NCBI GenBank assembly: GCA_009663005.1
Contig: CM018901.1
Span: forward strand, 9,573,570-9,583,569
Reading direction: 5' to 3'
DNA length: 10,000 bases
From: Actinidia chinensis
Lineage: Eukaryota > Streptophyta > Magnoliopsida > Ericales > Actinidiaceae
In this document: positions 1 to 7,833 of the stretch, in pieces
Position numbering within the stretch: position 1 is the stretch's first letter
How the letters are laid out: each line of letters starts with the position of its first letter
Notes under the pieces: model-generated
Told to the model about the DNA's origin: nothing
Databases searched by the model: none
The model's input: the letters and a program-made list of their open reading frames with translations, nothing else
Program-made: the position numbers and the translations under genes

Positions 1-1
1 T

Positions 2-121
2 ATTATATCCAAAAGATTCCAGTGTTACCATTCCAGTAGCGGTGGTGCAGACAGGGATTTGAGAAGCAACAGGTCAAAGGATGCTCAAAATCATGGCAAT
101 GGAAATGCTGATATCTCACTG
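2..121 (+). CDS. Exon (first visible) of the RRM gene
   Basis: Only the frame starting at base 2 stays open; the other two hit TAG or TGA within this stretch. It encodes polar sequence rich in Ser, Asn, Arg and Gly, ending ...NADISL. The donor is CTG|GTAATT and ends in phase 0. The true left border of the exon is outside the window. It is assigned to the same gene because it is in phase with the next proposed exon if the acceptor at 203 is used. Confidence 0.55.
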
Positions 122-3100
122 GTAATTTTAATACCAATGTCTTTTATTTACCCAAATACCAAAGCATGCATATTGTATTTTTGTTGATTACTTCAGTTTG
201 AAGTATGCTTGCTTTTGGAAGACCAAAAATGAGAAGTACTGCCATCCATCTCTCTGTGCTACTAGTCTTGTTCCCTCCAATAACGTGGAGCTTTACGATG
301 GTAGTCAATATTGTAAAGGTCCTGTTACCCCCTCAAATGGGGCAAATACCAAGAAAGCTAAGTTACAGAAACAGAGTGCAATTCCAAGAGAAGTTCGTGC
401 AACTGAAAATATTCATGATGATTCCCTGACATACAGGCCTTCTAAAGCAGGAAGCTCTTATCTGATACCAGCAGAAAGAGAGCGTAGCTTCGAATGTCTG
501 GATAAACCTAAGAGGGTGATCAAAGAACTTTTTTTTGAATACGTGTTCCGTGTCTAACTATAAACTAATTTATCATTGTCATTGTTGAGCAGAGTGTCAA
601 CCGGTCACCCAGTCAAATTTTGGATTTTTCTAGAAGGGAAAAGTTGTTCAGAAACATGAAGCCTTCTATTATAGGTATTGTGCAAGTGAAAGTAACCAAA
701 ATGTGGTTCTGGGTTTTGAAAAATTTATGTACTGATGATGCGCAGACATCCGTGTTTAAGCATCTTTATTTTGAACACGTAGACAAAACTAATGTAGTTT
801 GAGTGTTTATCACATGCGGCCCAAACAAATCAAGATTGTTGTCCTTTCTTAATGCAGAGGGCCCTAGAATGCACAAAATATATTCTGCCAATGTTCCTGA
901 AAGGAGTCCTCCTAGAGCAGCTGGAGATAGATCCTGCCAAATCAAAAAGGTGCGGGGTAGCGTGTGGGACAGGTTGGGCAAGCCACATGAAGTAAATGAT
1001 GAAACTGTTGATGCACGTGCTATTGATATTGTAGAGAAAGATCAAGAAGTGTATGACCAACATACATTATCAGTCCCCGTTAGCATTGAGGAACTTTGTG
1101 GAAGTATAAAAAATGGAGTTCATGAGTTGGATAAGAGTTGTTGTGGGAACAGACCTGGTGAATGTACAAAGCCAAAGCAGGCTATGAGGACGATATGCAA
1201 ACTTCATGCAGCGAATAACATTCTCCAAAAGAGACATTTTGGAGAGATTAATTCTTGCCCCAGTTCCCGTTCAGATTCTTTGATGGGCGGAGGTAACATG
1301 GATCATCAGCACAAAGAAAGTCCGCATGATTTTAAAAGGCTGAACTCAACCTCAGAGGCTACTGCTCCCACTCTGGTTACGGTATGTTTCTTGTTTTCTG
1401 TTAAATTATATTTTGTTAGACGAATACAGTATGTTTCCCAATTGATGTCGAATTCTACGACAGATTGGGTGTTTTTTTTCCACTTGTCTGAAGACTCTGA
1501 GATATAAGAAATTAAATAGACAACACCCCCCAGAAAAAGAATAACTAGCTGTTGTGGTTTTAATTCTGTAAATGTAGCTTTAATTTAATATTGTTGAGTT
1601 TTATGATTTTTCATTACATTCACATATCTTAGCATTTTATTTTATGAGTTTTATGGTTTTTCATTACGTTCACATATTCTATGCAGAAAGTACAAGACGT
1701 GAAACAAAGAATGTGGCAAATTGAAATGGCAATGTCTAAGCTTCGAACCAAGCAGCTAGAGATGAAGAAAGATGGACAACCCCATGTTTTAACAAATTCT
1801 GGTAAGGCAATTTTGATGATTTTCAACATTTCACTGAAATTGAAATCATAAGAATGCCTCTTTCCTCATTATGGGAAGGTGTATTGGTTTTTTGAACCAT
1901 GCTAATTAACTTAATGATTTGAGATTACTTGTTAGCACTTTTGTGATATCTGTGCATAAGTTTTGTTTAGTTTATCGAATCTTGGTAGGGAAAGAAGTTC
2001 GTGTGAGAAGCATATGGAAGACAAAATGTTTTTGTGGTAGGCTTGCTAAGTCAATAAAATTGTTAATGAGGGAACTGGTCAAAAAGTTTCTTTCACCGTT
2101 ACTGTTATCACCCCTTGCTGCTTTTTCCATGAAATTCAACATGCAGAAACAAGTTTACTTAGCTCCCTAAAAGACCTCTCCTCCCCCTTAACAACACCTT
2201 TCTCTCCAAAGATGGAGAATCCTGCACAAGTGACGCTTTTTGGTATATATGATTGTGGAATGCTCTATTCTAAGTAGTACCTGAGAAATACATTCGAATG
2301 CTTTTCCTTTAAACTCACATTATTATTGAATGGAACATGTCATCATTTTTCGTTCTTCAAAGGTAAGGTATACTATTCTTCTTATAGTTTGTTGTCTTAA
2401 AAGACAGTGTGTGGACTTGGGTCAGGGTGATATGGAATTCTTATATTTGGTCTGGATGAAAATGATTGTAGATGTTGATGCAGACTAAATAGTTGATGGT
2501 GGTGGTCTTAATATGATACATTGTATACAAAGGCTTAGTGTTTGAGCAGAAAATGTGTTTTGCTTTGTGCTTTTGCAGGTGTAATCAATCATTCAGAGGA
2601 AGTTGTGGAGTCAAGAACTGTATTTGTCACTAACGTAACCTCATGAAACATTTATCTGTCTTCTTCTCATCGATTATTGCTATTAATTTTTTTCCCCCTA
2701 TTTTCTTTCAGAGAAATAAATTATACTATTGGTAATAATAAATTCTTTTAAAGGTTTGTGTAGTGTATTTATGCTATTGGGTTTTATTTAGTAGGTTGGA
2801 GTGTCTGTGATGAAGGCTACATAATTCCAGCTCAGTGTAGGATTATTTCTGACCCAAGTATCTTTAAGCTTGGGCAATAACTGTGGAGCTACAAAGGACA
2901 AATTTAACTACAACCTTTGGCAAATCTTTCACTTATTGGTCTGGGTCTTCTTAGACTTTACCTTTAATTCCTTTCTGCATGGTAGAATTTTACTTAAAAC
3001 TTGCTATGATACTGGACTTGGAGGAAATAAGTCATCATGTCTGGGTTCTATAGGAGATTTTGAAGAAAACAAATTCGTTTTGCTATTACTGAAAGCGAGG

Positions 3101-6100
3101 ATCGCATTGCCGATAAAAATGCTGAGCTGCATGTACAAGACTGTGGGCCTCACTGCACTGTGAGTGTATATGTGGTGTCTACACACTTTCTTGCAGCAAG
3201 GCGGAGATTTTTTCCTCTCTGAAAAAAAGGAAAAGGAAAAGGAAAAGTTGAGTGGCTTTCTATAGTTTGTGGGTAAGAATTCCAAACAAGAGCAGAGATT
3301 GCATTTATTTGAATGCCACGTGGCGTCGGTTATTCAAATATCCGCAATAGGAAGAGAAAAAAGGCCATTCCGTTGTGATAGTCTCTGGTAATATAGGGTT
3401 TTTCGAGGGGTACACTGGATATAAACCTAACCTAACCTTGGGCTAAATAGTCACCCAGTGGGTGATTTTCAATAATGCGGAGAGTTAGGCTGAATATCTA
3501 CCTAACCTTTTGCAAAATTGCACAAAGTGGCTTTTTTTGTACAGGGGTATGTATTGTCTGAACTCGCAGCCCAAGCATTTTATGGTTAGACTGAAGTGGC
3601 CCTGGTATATGATGATAAATGAATTAAACTATCATGAAATATATGAATTAAACTGTAATTATATTTTTTGATTGTTGTTCATCACTAATTCCTGAAATCC
3701 GAGGGGTCTTCTGATCAGCTGCTTTATAACAATATGATACATACGTTGAATAACTTCTAAAACTAATTTCTATATTATGCTCTTCTTGCTTAAGTTTGTG
3801 CTCTTTGACTACTGAAATATCAGGTACATTTTGCTGCAACTAAGGAAGCTTTATCATTTCATTTTGCCAAGTGTGGACTAGTTCTCAATGTTGTGATTTT
3901 GACAGACTTGAATGCCCAACCAAAAGGGTAAATGCCATATCTTTAGCCATCCTCACATACAGATTAAAGCAGATACTTATGTCATGTATTTACTAGTTTA
4001 AATGTATAATTTAGTTTCTCTTTTCTAGATCTGCTTACGTTATTTTTGCCAACAAGGAGTCTATTGATAAAGCAATGGCATTGAGTGGGACCTCATTCTT
4101 TTCAAGGACTTTGAAGGTACGGAGTTCTTTGTATCTTGAAAAAGAAAGTTCAACAACTTGTGGTACGTGGTGGTAAAGATTAGAATAAAGTTAACAATTA
4201 AGAAGAATAAATAACAATATTGCTACTAAAACAAATATTTGTACACACAATTGTACAAATTCTCTCACATGGGCATATGAGCCCCACACATAATATGTGG
4301 GGCCCACACATCCCATGTGAGAGAGTACATGTACAAATGTGTGTTAACAACTTTTCCATTAAATGATGATGAGAACATTGAGATGTTAATTTTGATTGCA
4401 GAGAGGACCTCGGGACATAGTTTTAGTTTATTGAATATTGAGTTGAGTAACTAAAATTTCAAATTTCTCCCTAGTCTAGCAGTTCCCTACTTGGGTATAG
4501 AATTACGTTGGTTAACAATTGAAACTTGTGAGATACATCCGATGCTCAGTAGTACAAAAAGGGTAATATCCTATCGATTTATGTATCAAAACACACGTTA
4601 GAAACGTGGTACATTTCTTATTCCAAAACGGTGGATTTAGCAAATATCCTTAGAGGTTTCCTTAGCTAAGAAACAAATAAATGAAACCATTTATATATGT
4701 ATTTTTACATGATAATTTTATAATATAAAGAAAACAAAACTATGTTCTATTGGATGTTTTACTGTCAAGGAAAATTGCTCAAGAAGTGCCTTGAGCTATA
4801 ATTATTTAATAAATTTATACAAGTTTATCCCTATCGTACCGCATTCTAGAGCACGCGGTTGCTGTGTTTCATTTCATGTTACTGTTCCATGTATTGAAGC
4901 AATCCTCTTTCAGGTACCATATAAACATGCTATATTGTTGGCTATTCCTTAAACTAATGTGCTCCTTATTTCATGAAGTTTTTATCCTATACTTATTTTG
5001 ATGTGAACAAATTAAAGAATCAACTTGATTTATCTGGTCACATGGTTGATGAGTTCGCTCTTTACTTTGTTCCAGAATTTTTCACTTCAACAAGGAAAAT
5101 TTCGCTATTGTTCTCTCTCTCTCTTTTCTTTTATGGTGTGGATGGGTGGTTGGGGGGTGGTTGGGGTTGGTTATTTGTTATGGCATGTGCTGCACATCTA
5201 TTGGTAGCCCTTGTTTGAAAACTGTCTATAACTGAGATGAAGGCATGATTCTTACTGTGTCTACAAAATGAGTTTACCAACTCGGCCAGATGGCACTGTG
5301 TGATTAACATTATTCATCTAAAAGGAGAGTGATTGAGAGTTGAAACATGCTAGTTGCAATATTCAGTTAATCACATGACCACTATACCCAACTGACAAAG
5401 CCCTTTCCTAACAGGATTCATTCTGGATTATAAGGAGTCATTCTGGTAATGTTATTTGGTTACCTTAGTACATTGCTTTATAAATGAATAATATTTTATA
5501 GTGGCCAAAGAACGAGACTAGAATGATTGCACTGATGCATTTCATATTCACTGTGATATAATACTTGTGTATATCTATGTGCAAGAAAATACTAGACATA
5601 TTAAAAATGCTGCCAAATGTTGCATATGTTTCTTGAACGTACTTAGTTGATTAGAAATCTAGTAGGCGTCAAGGTAGAATATAGTCAAAAATATTTTACA
5701 TGAAGATTACGGATGTCTATATCCAAATGGAAGGATAGGTTGTTCCGTGAAGATTTACTGATGTTTGAGGATGTGTGTATCCAAATGGAAGGATAAGTTG
5801 TTACATGAGGATTTACTGTCTAACATTTGATTCTTCTCATCTTTTTCATAATTTCACTTTGTCATTACTGCCGTGTTGTTGAAAGTACAGTTTTTATGTA
5901 GGTTACAAGGAAGGCAGAAAAGACCCCAGTGACCGCCTCAATACCTCAGCTTTCTGTGAAACCAACAAGAACACAACTTTCTCAGGTTAACAGAGCCGAC
6001 AAACCCTTTTATCTGAGCTCTCATCTACAATGGCAACGCAAGCCTGTTTCTGCTCCATCTGAACCATTGGCTACAATCACTCAAATGGAAGCAGCATGCG

Positions 6101-6180
6101 ATCCTGTTTCCGCTCCATCCGAACTGTCGTCTTCAATCGCTCGAGTGGAAGCAATTAACTCTGCTGCTTCCCACCAGTAG
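2..6180 (+). CDS. RRM protein with PABPN1-like RNA-binding domain (5'-partial, spliced)
   Basis: Proposed join of nine exons: 2-121, 204-515, 593-674, 858-1381, 1687-1801, 2579-2634, 3824-3927, 4029-4116 and 5902-6180. They total 1680 bases, or 559 codons plus a TAG stop, and the start lies left of the window. Visible residues about 1-345 are polar and low in structure, with a GSVWDRLG motif near 205-212. Residues 347-385 form a charged helix that may be a coiled coil. Residues 397 to about 470 are one RRM, with RNP2 TVFVTN and RNP1 KGSAYVIF. The tail is Ser/Pro-rich and contains SSHLQWQRK. A helix followed by an RRM with the pattern HFAATKEALSFHFAKCG resembles PABPN1, the nuclear poly(A)-binding protein. 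From memory, related plant proteins carry a PWI/Nab2-like domain at the N-terminus, which cannot be seen here. A nuclear role in mRNA 3'-end or poly(A) metabolism is inferred. The RRM call is near certain; the exact orthologue is not. Confidence 0.85.
204..515 (+). CDS. Exon 2 of the RRM gene (borders uncertain)
   Basis: An open frame runs across this stretch from YACFWKTKNEKYC to ...CLDKPKR. The composition is polar and charged, like the neighbouring exons. The obvious acceptor, TTACTTCAG ending at base 196, would put phase-0 reading into an early TGA. An AG at 202-203 keeps the frame and is used here. The donor AGG|GTGATC after 515 gives phase 0, which the next exon needs. TAC|GTGTTC after 542 would also give phase 0. 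Transcript reads would settle both ends. Confidence 0.55.
593..674 (+). CDS. Exon 3 of the RRM gene
   Basis: The acceptor is TTGAGCAG|AGTGTC and the donor is ATAG|GTATTG. It encodes SVNRSPSQILDFSRREKLFR and a short continuation, basic and Ser-rich. Its 82 bases end in phase 1, so the last G joins AG of the next exon to make a Glu codon. Both borders are good plant splice sites. Confidence 0.75.
858..1381 (+). CDS. Exon 4 of the RRM gene, with the GSVWDRLG motif
   Basis: This is the largest exon: 524 bases, acceptor AATGCAG|AGGGCC and donor ACG|GTATGT. It encodes 174 full codons of low-complexity polar sequence. Near its start lies KKVRGSVWDRLGKPHE, a short motif I recognise from plant proteins with this type of RRM. 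Basic residues precede it, followed by Asp/Glu-rich stretches. It also holds several Cys residues (for example SCCGNRPGEC), but with no spacing that makes a zinc finger. The exon ends in phase 0. Confidence 0.85.
1382..1686 (+). other. Intron 4 with a direct duplication near its 3' end
   Basis: A 305-base T-rich intron with GTATGT and ATGCAG borders. Its right end contains two copies of a T-rich segment of about 35 bases (see the repeat at 1595-1680). Reading frame 803-1507 runs into it by chance; good splice sites argue against retention. Confidence 0.75.
1595..1680 (+). repeat. Two-copy direct repeat, period about 50 bp
   Basis: The segment TGAGTTTTATGATTTTTCAT and its continuation to ACATTCACATAT (1595-1630) recurs at 1645-1680 with only a few changes. 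The second copy ends just before the splice acceptor at 1686, so the duplication doubled the pyrimidine-rich part of the intron. Confidence 0.8.
1687..1801 (+). CDS. Exon 5 of the RRM gene, charged helix
   Basis: The acceptor is TTCTATGCAG|AAAGTA and the donor is TCTG|GTAAGG, close to consensus. It encodes KVQDVKQRMWQIEMAMSKLR and a charged continuation. Hydrophobic residues (V, V, M, I, M, L, L) sit at near-heptad spacing, so a short coiled coil just before the RRM is likely. PABPN1 also has a coiled coil in this place. The exon ends in phase 1. Confidence 0.9.
1802..2578 (+). other. Intron 5, no other feature
   Basis: A 777-base AT-rich intron with GTAAGG and TTTTGCAG borders. A reading frame of 83 codons at 1919-2170 has no recognisable motif or coding character and is taken as chance. 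No repeat or RNA gene was recognised. Confidence 0.75.
2579..2634 (+). CDS. Exon 6 of the RRM gene, RNP2 strand
   Basis: A 56-base exon with acceptor CTTTTGCAG|GTGTAA and donor AAC|GTAACC. It encodes GVINHSEEVVESRTVFVTN. TVFVTN is the RNP2 hexamer on the first beta strand of the RRM. It is too short to stand out as an open reading frame, but its phase and motif fit both neighbours. Confidence 0.92.
3225..3247 (+). repeat. AAAAGG microsatellite
   Basis: Three perfect AAAAGG units followed by AAAAG, inside a long intron. This is a simple sequence repeat. Confidence 0.9.
3315..3324. promoter_or_regulatory. Perfect G-box palindrome GCCACGTGGC (intronic)
   Basis: The ten bases GCCACGTGGC contain the CACGTG core bound by plant bZIP and bHLH factors, with matching flanks. 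The site lies within a 1.2-kb intron, so any enhancer role is only possible. One such match can arise by chance. Confidence 0.35.
3824..3927 (+). CDS. Exon 7 of the RRM gene, RRM core
   Basis: The acceptor is AAATATCAG|GTACAT and the donor is AAAAGG|GTAAAT, with a phase-2 end. It encodes VHFAATKEALSFHFAKCGLV followed by LNVVILTD and NAQPKG. This is helix 1, beta 2 and the turn before RNP1. The pattern A-A-T-K-E-A-L plus H-F-x-x-C-G matches the PABPN1-type RRM better than SR-protein or hnRNP RRMs. Confidence 0.95.
4029..4116 (+). CDS. Exon 8 of the RRM gene, RNP1 to the end of the RRM
   Basis: The acceptor is TTTTCTAG|ATCTGC and the donor is TTGAAG|GTACGG. It encodes SAYVIFANKESIDKAMALSG and then TSFFSRTLK. 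With KG from the previous exon it completes RNP1, K-G-S-A-Y-V-I-F, with the aromatic residues expected to stack on RNA. The exon ends in phase 0. Confidence 0.95.
4242..4345. mobile_element. Short foldback (MITE-like) element
   Basis: About 104 bases form one long imperfect inverted repeat. The left arm reads ACACACAATTGTAC, then TCTCTCACATGGG, then GCCCCACA. The reverse complement of the right arm reads ACACACATTTGTAC, then TCTCTCACATGGG, then GCCCCACA. The inner stem GCCCCACA/TGTGGGGC is perfect around a 7-base loop (4289-4295). Arms pairing almost to the ends suggest a MITE or foldback element in the intron. No clear target-site duplication was seen, so the family is unknown. Confidence 0.65.
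5144..5170 (+). other. G-rich tract, possible G-quadruplex
   Basis: Runs of GGG, GG, GGGGGG, GG, GGGG and GG are separated by one or two T bases, directly after a CT-repeat. On the transcribed (sense) strand this could fold as a two-layer RNA G-quadruplex within the intron. Confidence 0.45.
5697..5818 (+). repeat. Degenerate tandem repeat, period 58 bp
   Basis: The 50-base segment at 5711-5760 (GGATGTCTATATCCAAATGG and on) recurs at 5769-5818 with about six mismatches. Both copies share ATCCAAATGGAAGGATA and end GATTTACTG. A fragment before the first copy, TTACATGAAGATTAC, matches the end of the unit, so about 2.3 units are present. It lies about 80 bases before the last acceptor. Confidence 0.8.
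5902..6180 (+). CDS. Last coding exon of the RRM gene
   Basis: The acceptor is TTTATGTAG|GTTACA. It begins VTRKAEKTP, the end of the RRM and its basic exit, and runs to a TAG at 6178-6180. The tail contains FYLSSHLQWQRK, a conserved-looking aromatic and basic patch. After it come two 20-residue repeats starting PVSAPSE (60-bp period, 6043-6162) and the end ...SAASHQ. The region is probably disordered. Confidence 0.9.
   Translation, partial: VTRKAEKTPVTASIPQLSVKPTRTQLSQVNRADKPFYLSSHLQWQRKPVSAPSEPLATITQMEAACDPVSAPSELSSSIARVEAINSAASHQ
6043..6162 (+). repeat. In-frame 60-bp tandem repeat in the last exon
   Basis: Two 60-base units start CCTGTTTCTGCTCCATCTGA and CCTGTTTCCGCTCCATCCGA. They encode 20-residue repeats, both beginning PVSAPSE and both keeping the I-x-x-(M/V)-E-A pattern. 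The copies have diverged, but in-frame length is kept. Confidence 0.85.
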
Positions 6181-6700
6181 ATTTTGAGTTCACCTGTTTC
6201 AGTGGAACCTGCTTCTGCATAATCACTCTGACAATTACGAGTTGGTACATCTCTCTGCAGATTTTTGGCACTCTGTTCATTACAGTGATTAGTGACATCT
6301 CGACTGATGCCACTATATAGATGAGAGTTCTTTTATGGCGCCAGTTTGATTGAATTCAAATGTTGGCCACCAGTTTGTGGAATCTGACTTAAGATTTTAG
6401 ACAATTCCATTTCATTCAAATCTCGTGTTCGCTCACGTTTCCTTGTATAGGTGGTTATTAGCACATATTTCTGAGTTCGTCTGTAGACTGTAAATAGGTA
6501 CATATTTTCTGTTTGAATTGTGTTTCAGATAGCCACCTCCTGATAGATTTTACAGCAAGAGAAATGTTTGGGACACTTCATTCTTTACTCACTACTGCAT
6601 GAGTTGGTGTCTTCCATGCCAAGAGATGATGTGAGGATGTTGTAAAATATGAAGTTTCGCGTACGACAATGGTTGAAACAGTTAAAACTGTTGAATTAGT
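6181..6700 (+). other. Probable 3' UTR and downstream sequence of the RRM gene
   Basis: The sequence after the TAG stop has T-rich, non-coding composition. UGUA-type motifs occur (for example TGTAAATA near 6489), but no single clear AATAAA signal marks the end. The right limit given here is approximate. Confidence 0.4.
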
Positions 6701-7001
6701 GGTTTATTTGGACATGCAAGGACTGTTAGGCCGTGCTTGGATGTTCGATTGGTGAATGGATTTTGGTATAACTCATACTGCATCTTCAATCTAAGTTATT
6801 ACGGTTCTGGTGTTGTATGATGATGCATTAACTTGATCTCGAGTCATTGTCGACACAAAACTGTGGAACAAACTTGTGCCTTGTTTATCGAAAGAGGTTT
6901 TCCTAAATCAAAATTGGTGGACCCACTTTAAGGCTAGCAATACGCACGAGGTGCTTAGGCTAGCAATGGATCATTTTTGGTAACAAGGACACTTTTAAAC
7001 T

Positions 7002-7029
7002 GTTGGGGGCAATAAGATATGCCCCCAAC
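7002..7029. repeat. Perfect hairpin, 9-bp stem
   Basis: GTTGGGGGC and GCCCCCAAC pair perfectly around the 10-base loop AATAAGATAT. The GC-rich stem in AT-rich surroundings stands out. There is no T-run, and a bacterial-style terminator is not expected in this genome. It may be the remains of a small inverted-repeat element. Confidence 0.7.
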
Positions 7030-7602
7030 CACTTGCGCCTTTCATGTGTTTTGCCCTAAAATTCTAAAATCTCAGTATTTGATTTGTAAAAATTCCTTTT
7101 TGAATCTAATTGATTTTTTTTTAATTTTTTATGAGATATTCTGAACAAGATCTATTTTGAATATGAAATTTTAATAAAATAATAATTTATTTCTCATTGT
7201 AAATCAAATTGTACAGTGCCCTTGACATGAATCTGATAAGCATTCTGTGTTACATGTCAGATCGGTTATGAAATCATCAATGACTATAAGCATTTATCAC
7301 AGCTTCCAATCTTTTAGGTGCTCTCTGTTCTAACCAAATTCTGTTGTTCATTATGACCGTGTAGCTTTCTGGTAGTAAAAGTTGAGAAATTCACTCAAAT
7401 ATGCAATAAATAGGTCAAAAAAAGAGACAGAAGAGCAGACCAGAACTTAACAAACCAAGTGCAGTAAAAAGGCTAACAGACTATTAAACTAAGATCAGAG
7501 CTAATCAGAGCAATCATAACAGACCAAAATCAGTCATCATGTTACAAAGAGTTTGGAGACTTTGACGAGCGAGAGTAGGGACTGCATTGGCTTCAGCTCA
7601 AG

Positions 7603-7650
7603 GAACCTTTGAGATACAATAACAATGAACCTTTGAGATACAATGACAAT
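7603..7650 (+). repeat. 24-bp tandem duplication
   Basis: Two adjacent 24-base copies of GAACCTTTGAGATACAATRA followed by CAAT differ at one base. This looks like a recent slippage or duplication in non-coding DNA. Confidence 0.9.
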
Positions 7651-7722
7651 CGAACGGAACCTAACATATTTCATCAATAGGAAAGTATATGAGAAGGCCA
7701 GCAGCAGAACAGCATGACATAG

Positions 7723-7833
7723 TCAAGAATATAAATAGACTCCTGATCCATTAGCAGCGAACAAAGCCAACAATGCAATCACCGCCCAGTTGTATCCCTT
7801 CCAAGCACCATTCACGAAGAGGTAAACTCCATG
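7723..7833 (-). pseudogene. Possible exon remnant with one membrane segment
   Basis: On the minus strand this frame encodes GVYLFVNGAWKGYNWAVIAL, then a hydrophobic run and a stop (...GVYLYS). It has the look of a real C-terminal membrane helix with a Trp/Gly-rich lead. I do not recognise the family. Upstream the frame continues into the purine-rich inverted-repeat segment at 7834-7967 and becomes low complexity, so the rest of any gene is lost or is in an unseen exon. It could equally be chance. Confidence 0.2.

Larger units (their letters stand above)
2635..3823 (+). other. Intron 6, long, splits the RRM
   Basis: A 1189-base intron with GTAACC and ATATCAG borders, placed between RNP2 and helix 1 of the RRM. 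It contains an AAAAGG microsatellite, a perfect GCCACGTGGC palindrome and a TCACCCA/TGGGTGA palindrome. Open frames on both strands (for example 2870-3163 and 3004-3285 minus) lack protein-like character. No transposon ends were found. Confidence 0.8.
4117..5901 (+). other. Intron 8, longest, repeat-rich
   Basis: A 1785-base intron with GTACGG and TATGTAG borders between the RRM exon and the last exon. It holds the hairpin element at 4242-4345, a CT run (5111-5124), a G-rich tract (5144-5170) and the 58-bp tandem repeat (5697-5818). The reading frame at 4973-5218 spans the CT and G runs and is low complexity, not a gene. Confidence 0.8.
6701..7722. other. Intergenic, no gene seen
   Basis: No convincing coding region lies on either strand. 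An 11-bp direct repeat AGGCTAGCAAT occurs at 6931-6941 and 6957-6967. A strongly AT-rich part spans about 7075-7200. The hairpin at 7002-7029 and the tandem repeat at 7603-7650 are listed separately. A GGCCGTGCTTGGATG sequence after TTA (6727 on) looks like a lone transposon end without a partner. Confidence 0.6.

Noticed and set aside
205..429. 74-codon + strand frame with a hydrophobic start (MLAFGRPK...)
   Set aside because: It overlaps exon 2 in another frame; the hydrophobic stretch is a frame shadow, not a signal peptide.
766..1063. Two minus-strand open frames
   Set aside because: They are antisense to exon 4, with no motif and no splice or start context.
1919..2170. 83-codon + strand frame in intron 5
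   Set aside because: It lies between good splice sites and has no domain or coding-like composition.
3004..3285. 93-codon minus-strand frame
   Set aside because: Its Phe/Ser-rich start is the translated AAAAGG microsatellite; the rest is intron.
3431..3442. CCTAACCTAACC, resembling telomere repeat
   Set aside because: The plant telomere unit is CCCTAAA; this is only two units of CCTAA-C type.
3451..3465. TCACCCAGTGGGTGA palindrome
   Set aside because: Only 7-bp arms with no flanking similarity; probably chance.
4973..5218. 81-codon + strand frame with hydrophobic and Gly/Trp-rich parts
   Set aside because: It is made by a CT-repeat and a G-rich tract inside an intron.
6727..6745. GGCCGTGCTTGGATG after TTA, like a Harbinger end
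   Set aside because: No matching inverted end followed by TTA or TAA was found downstream.
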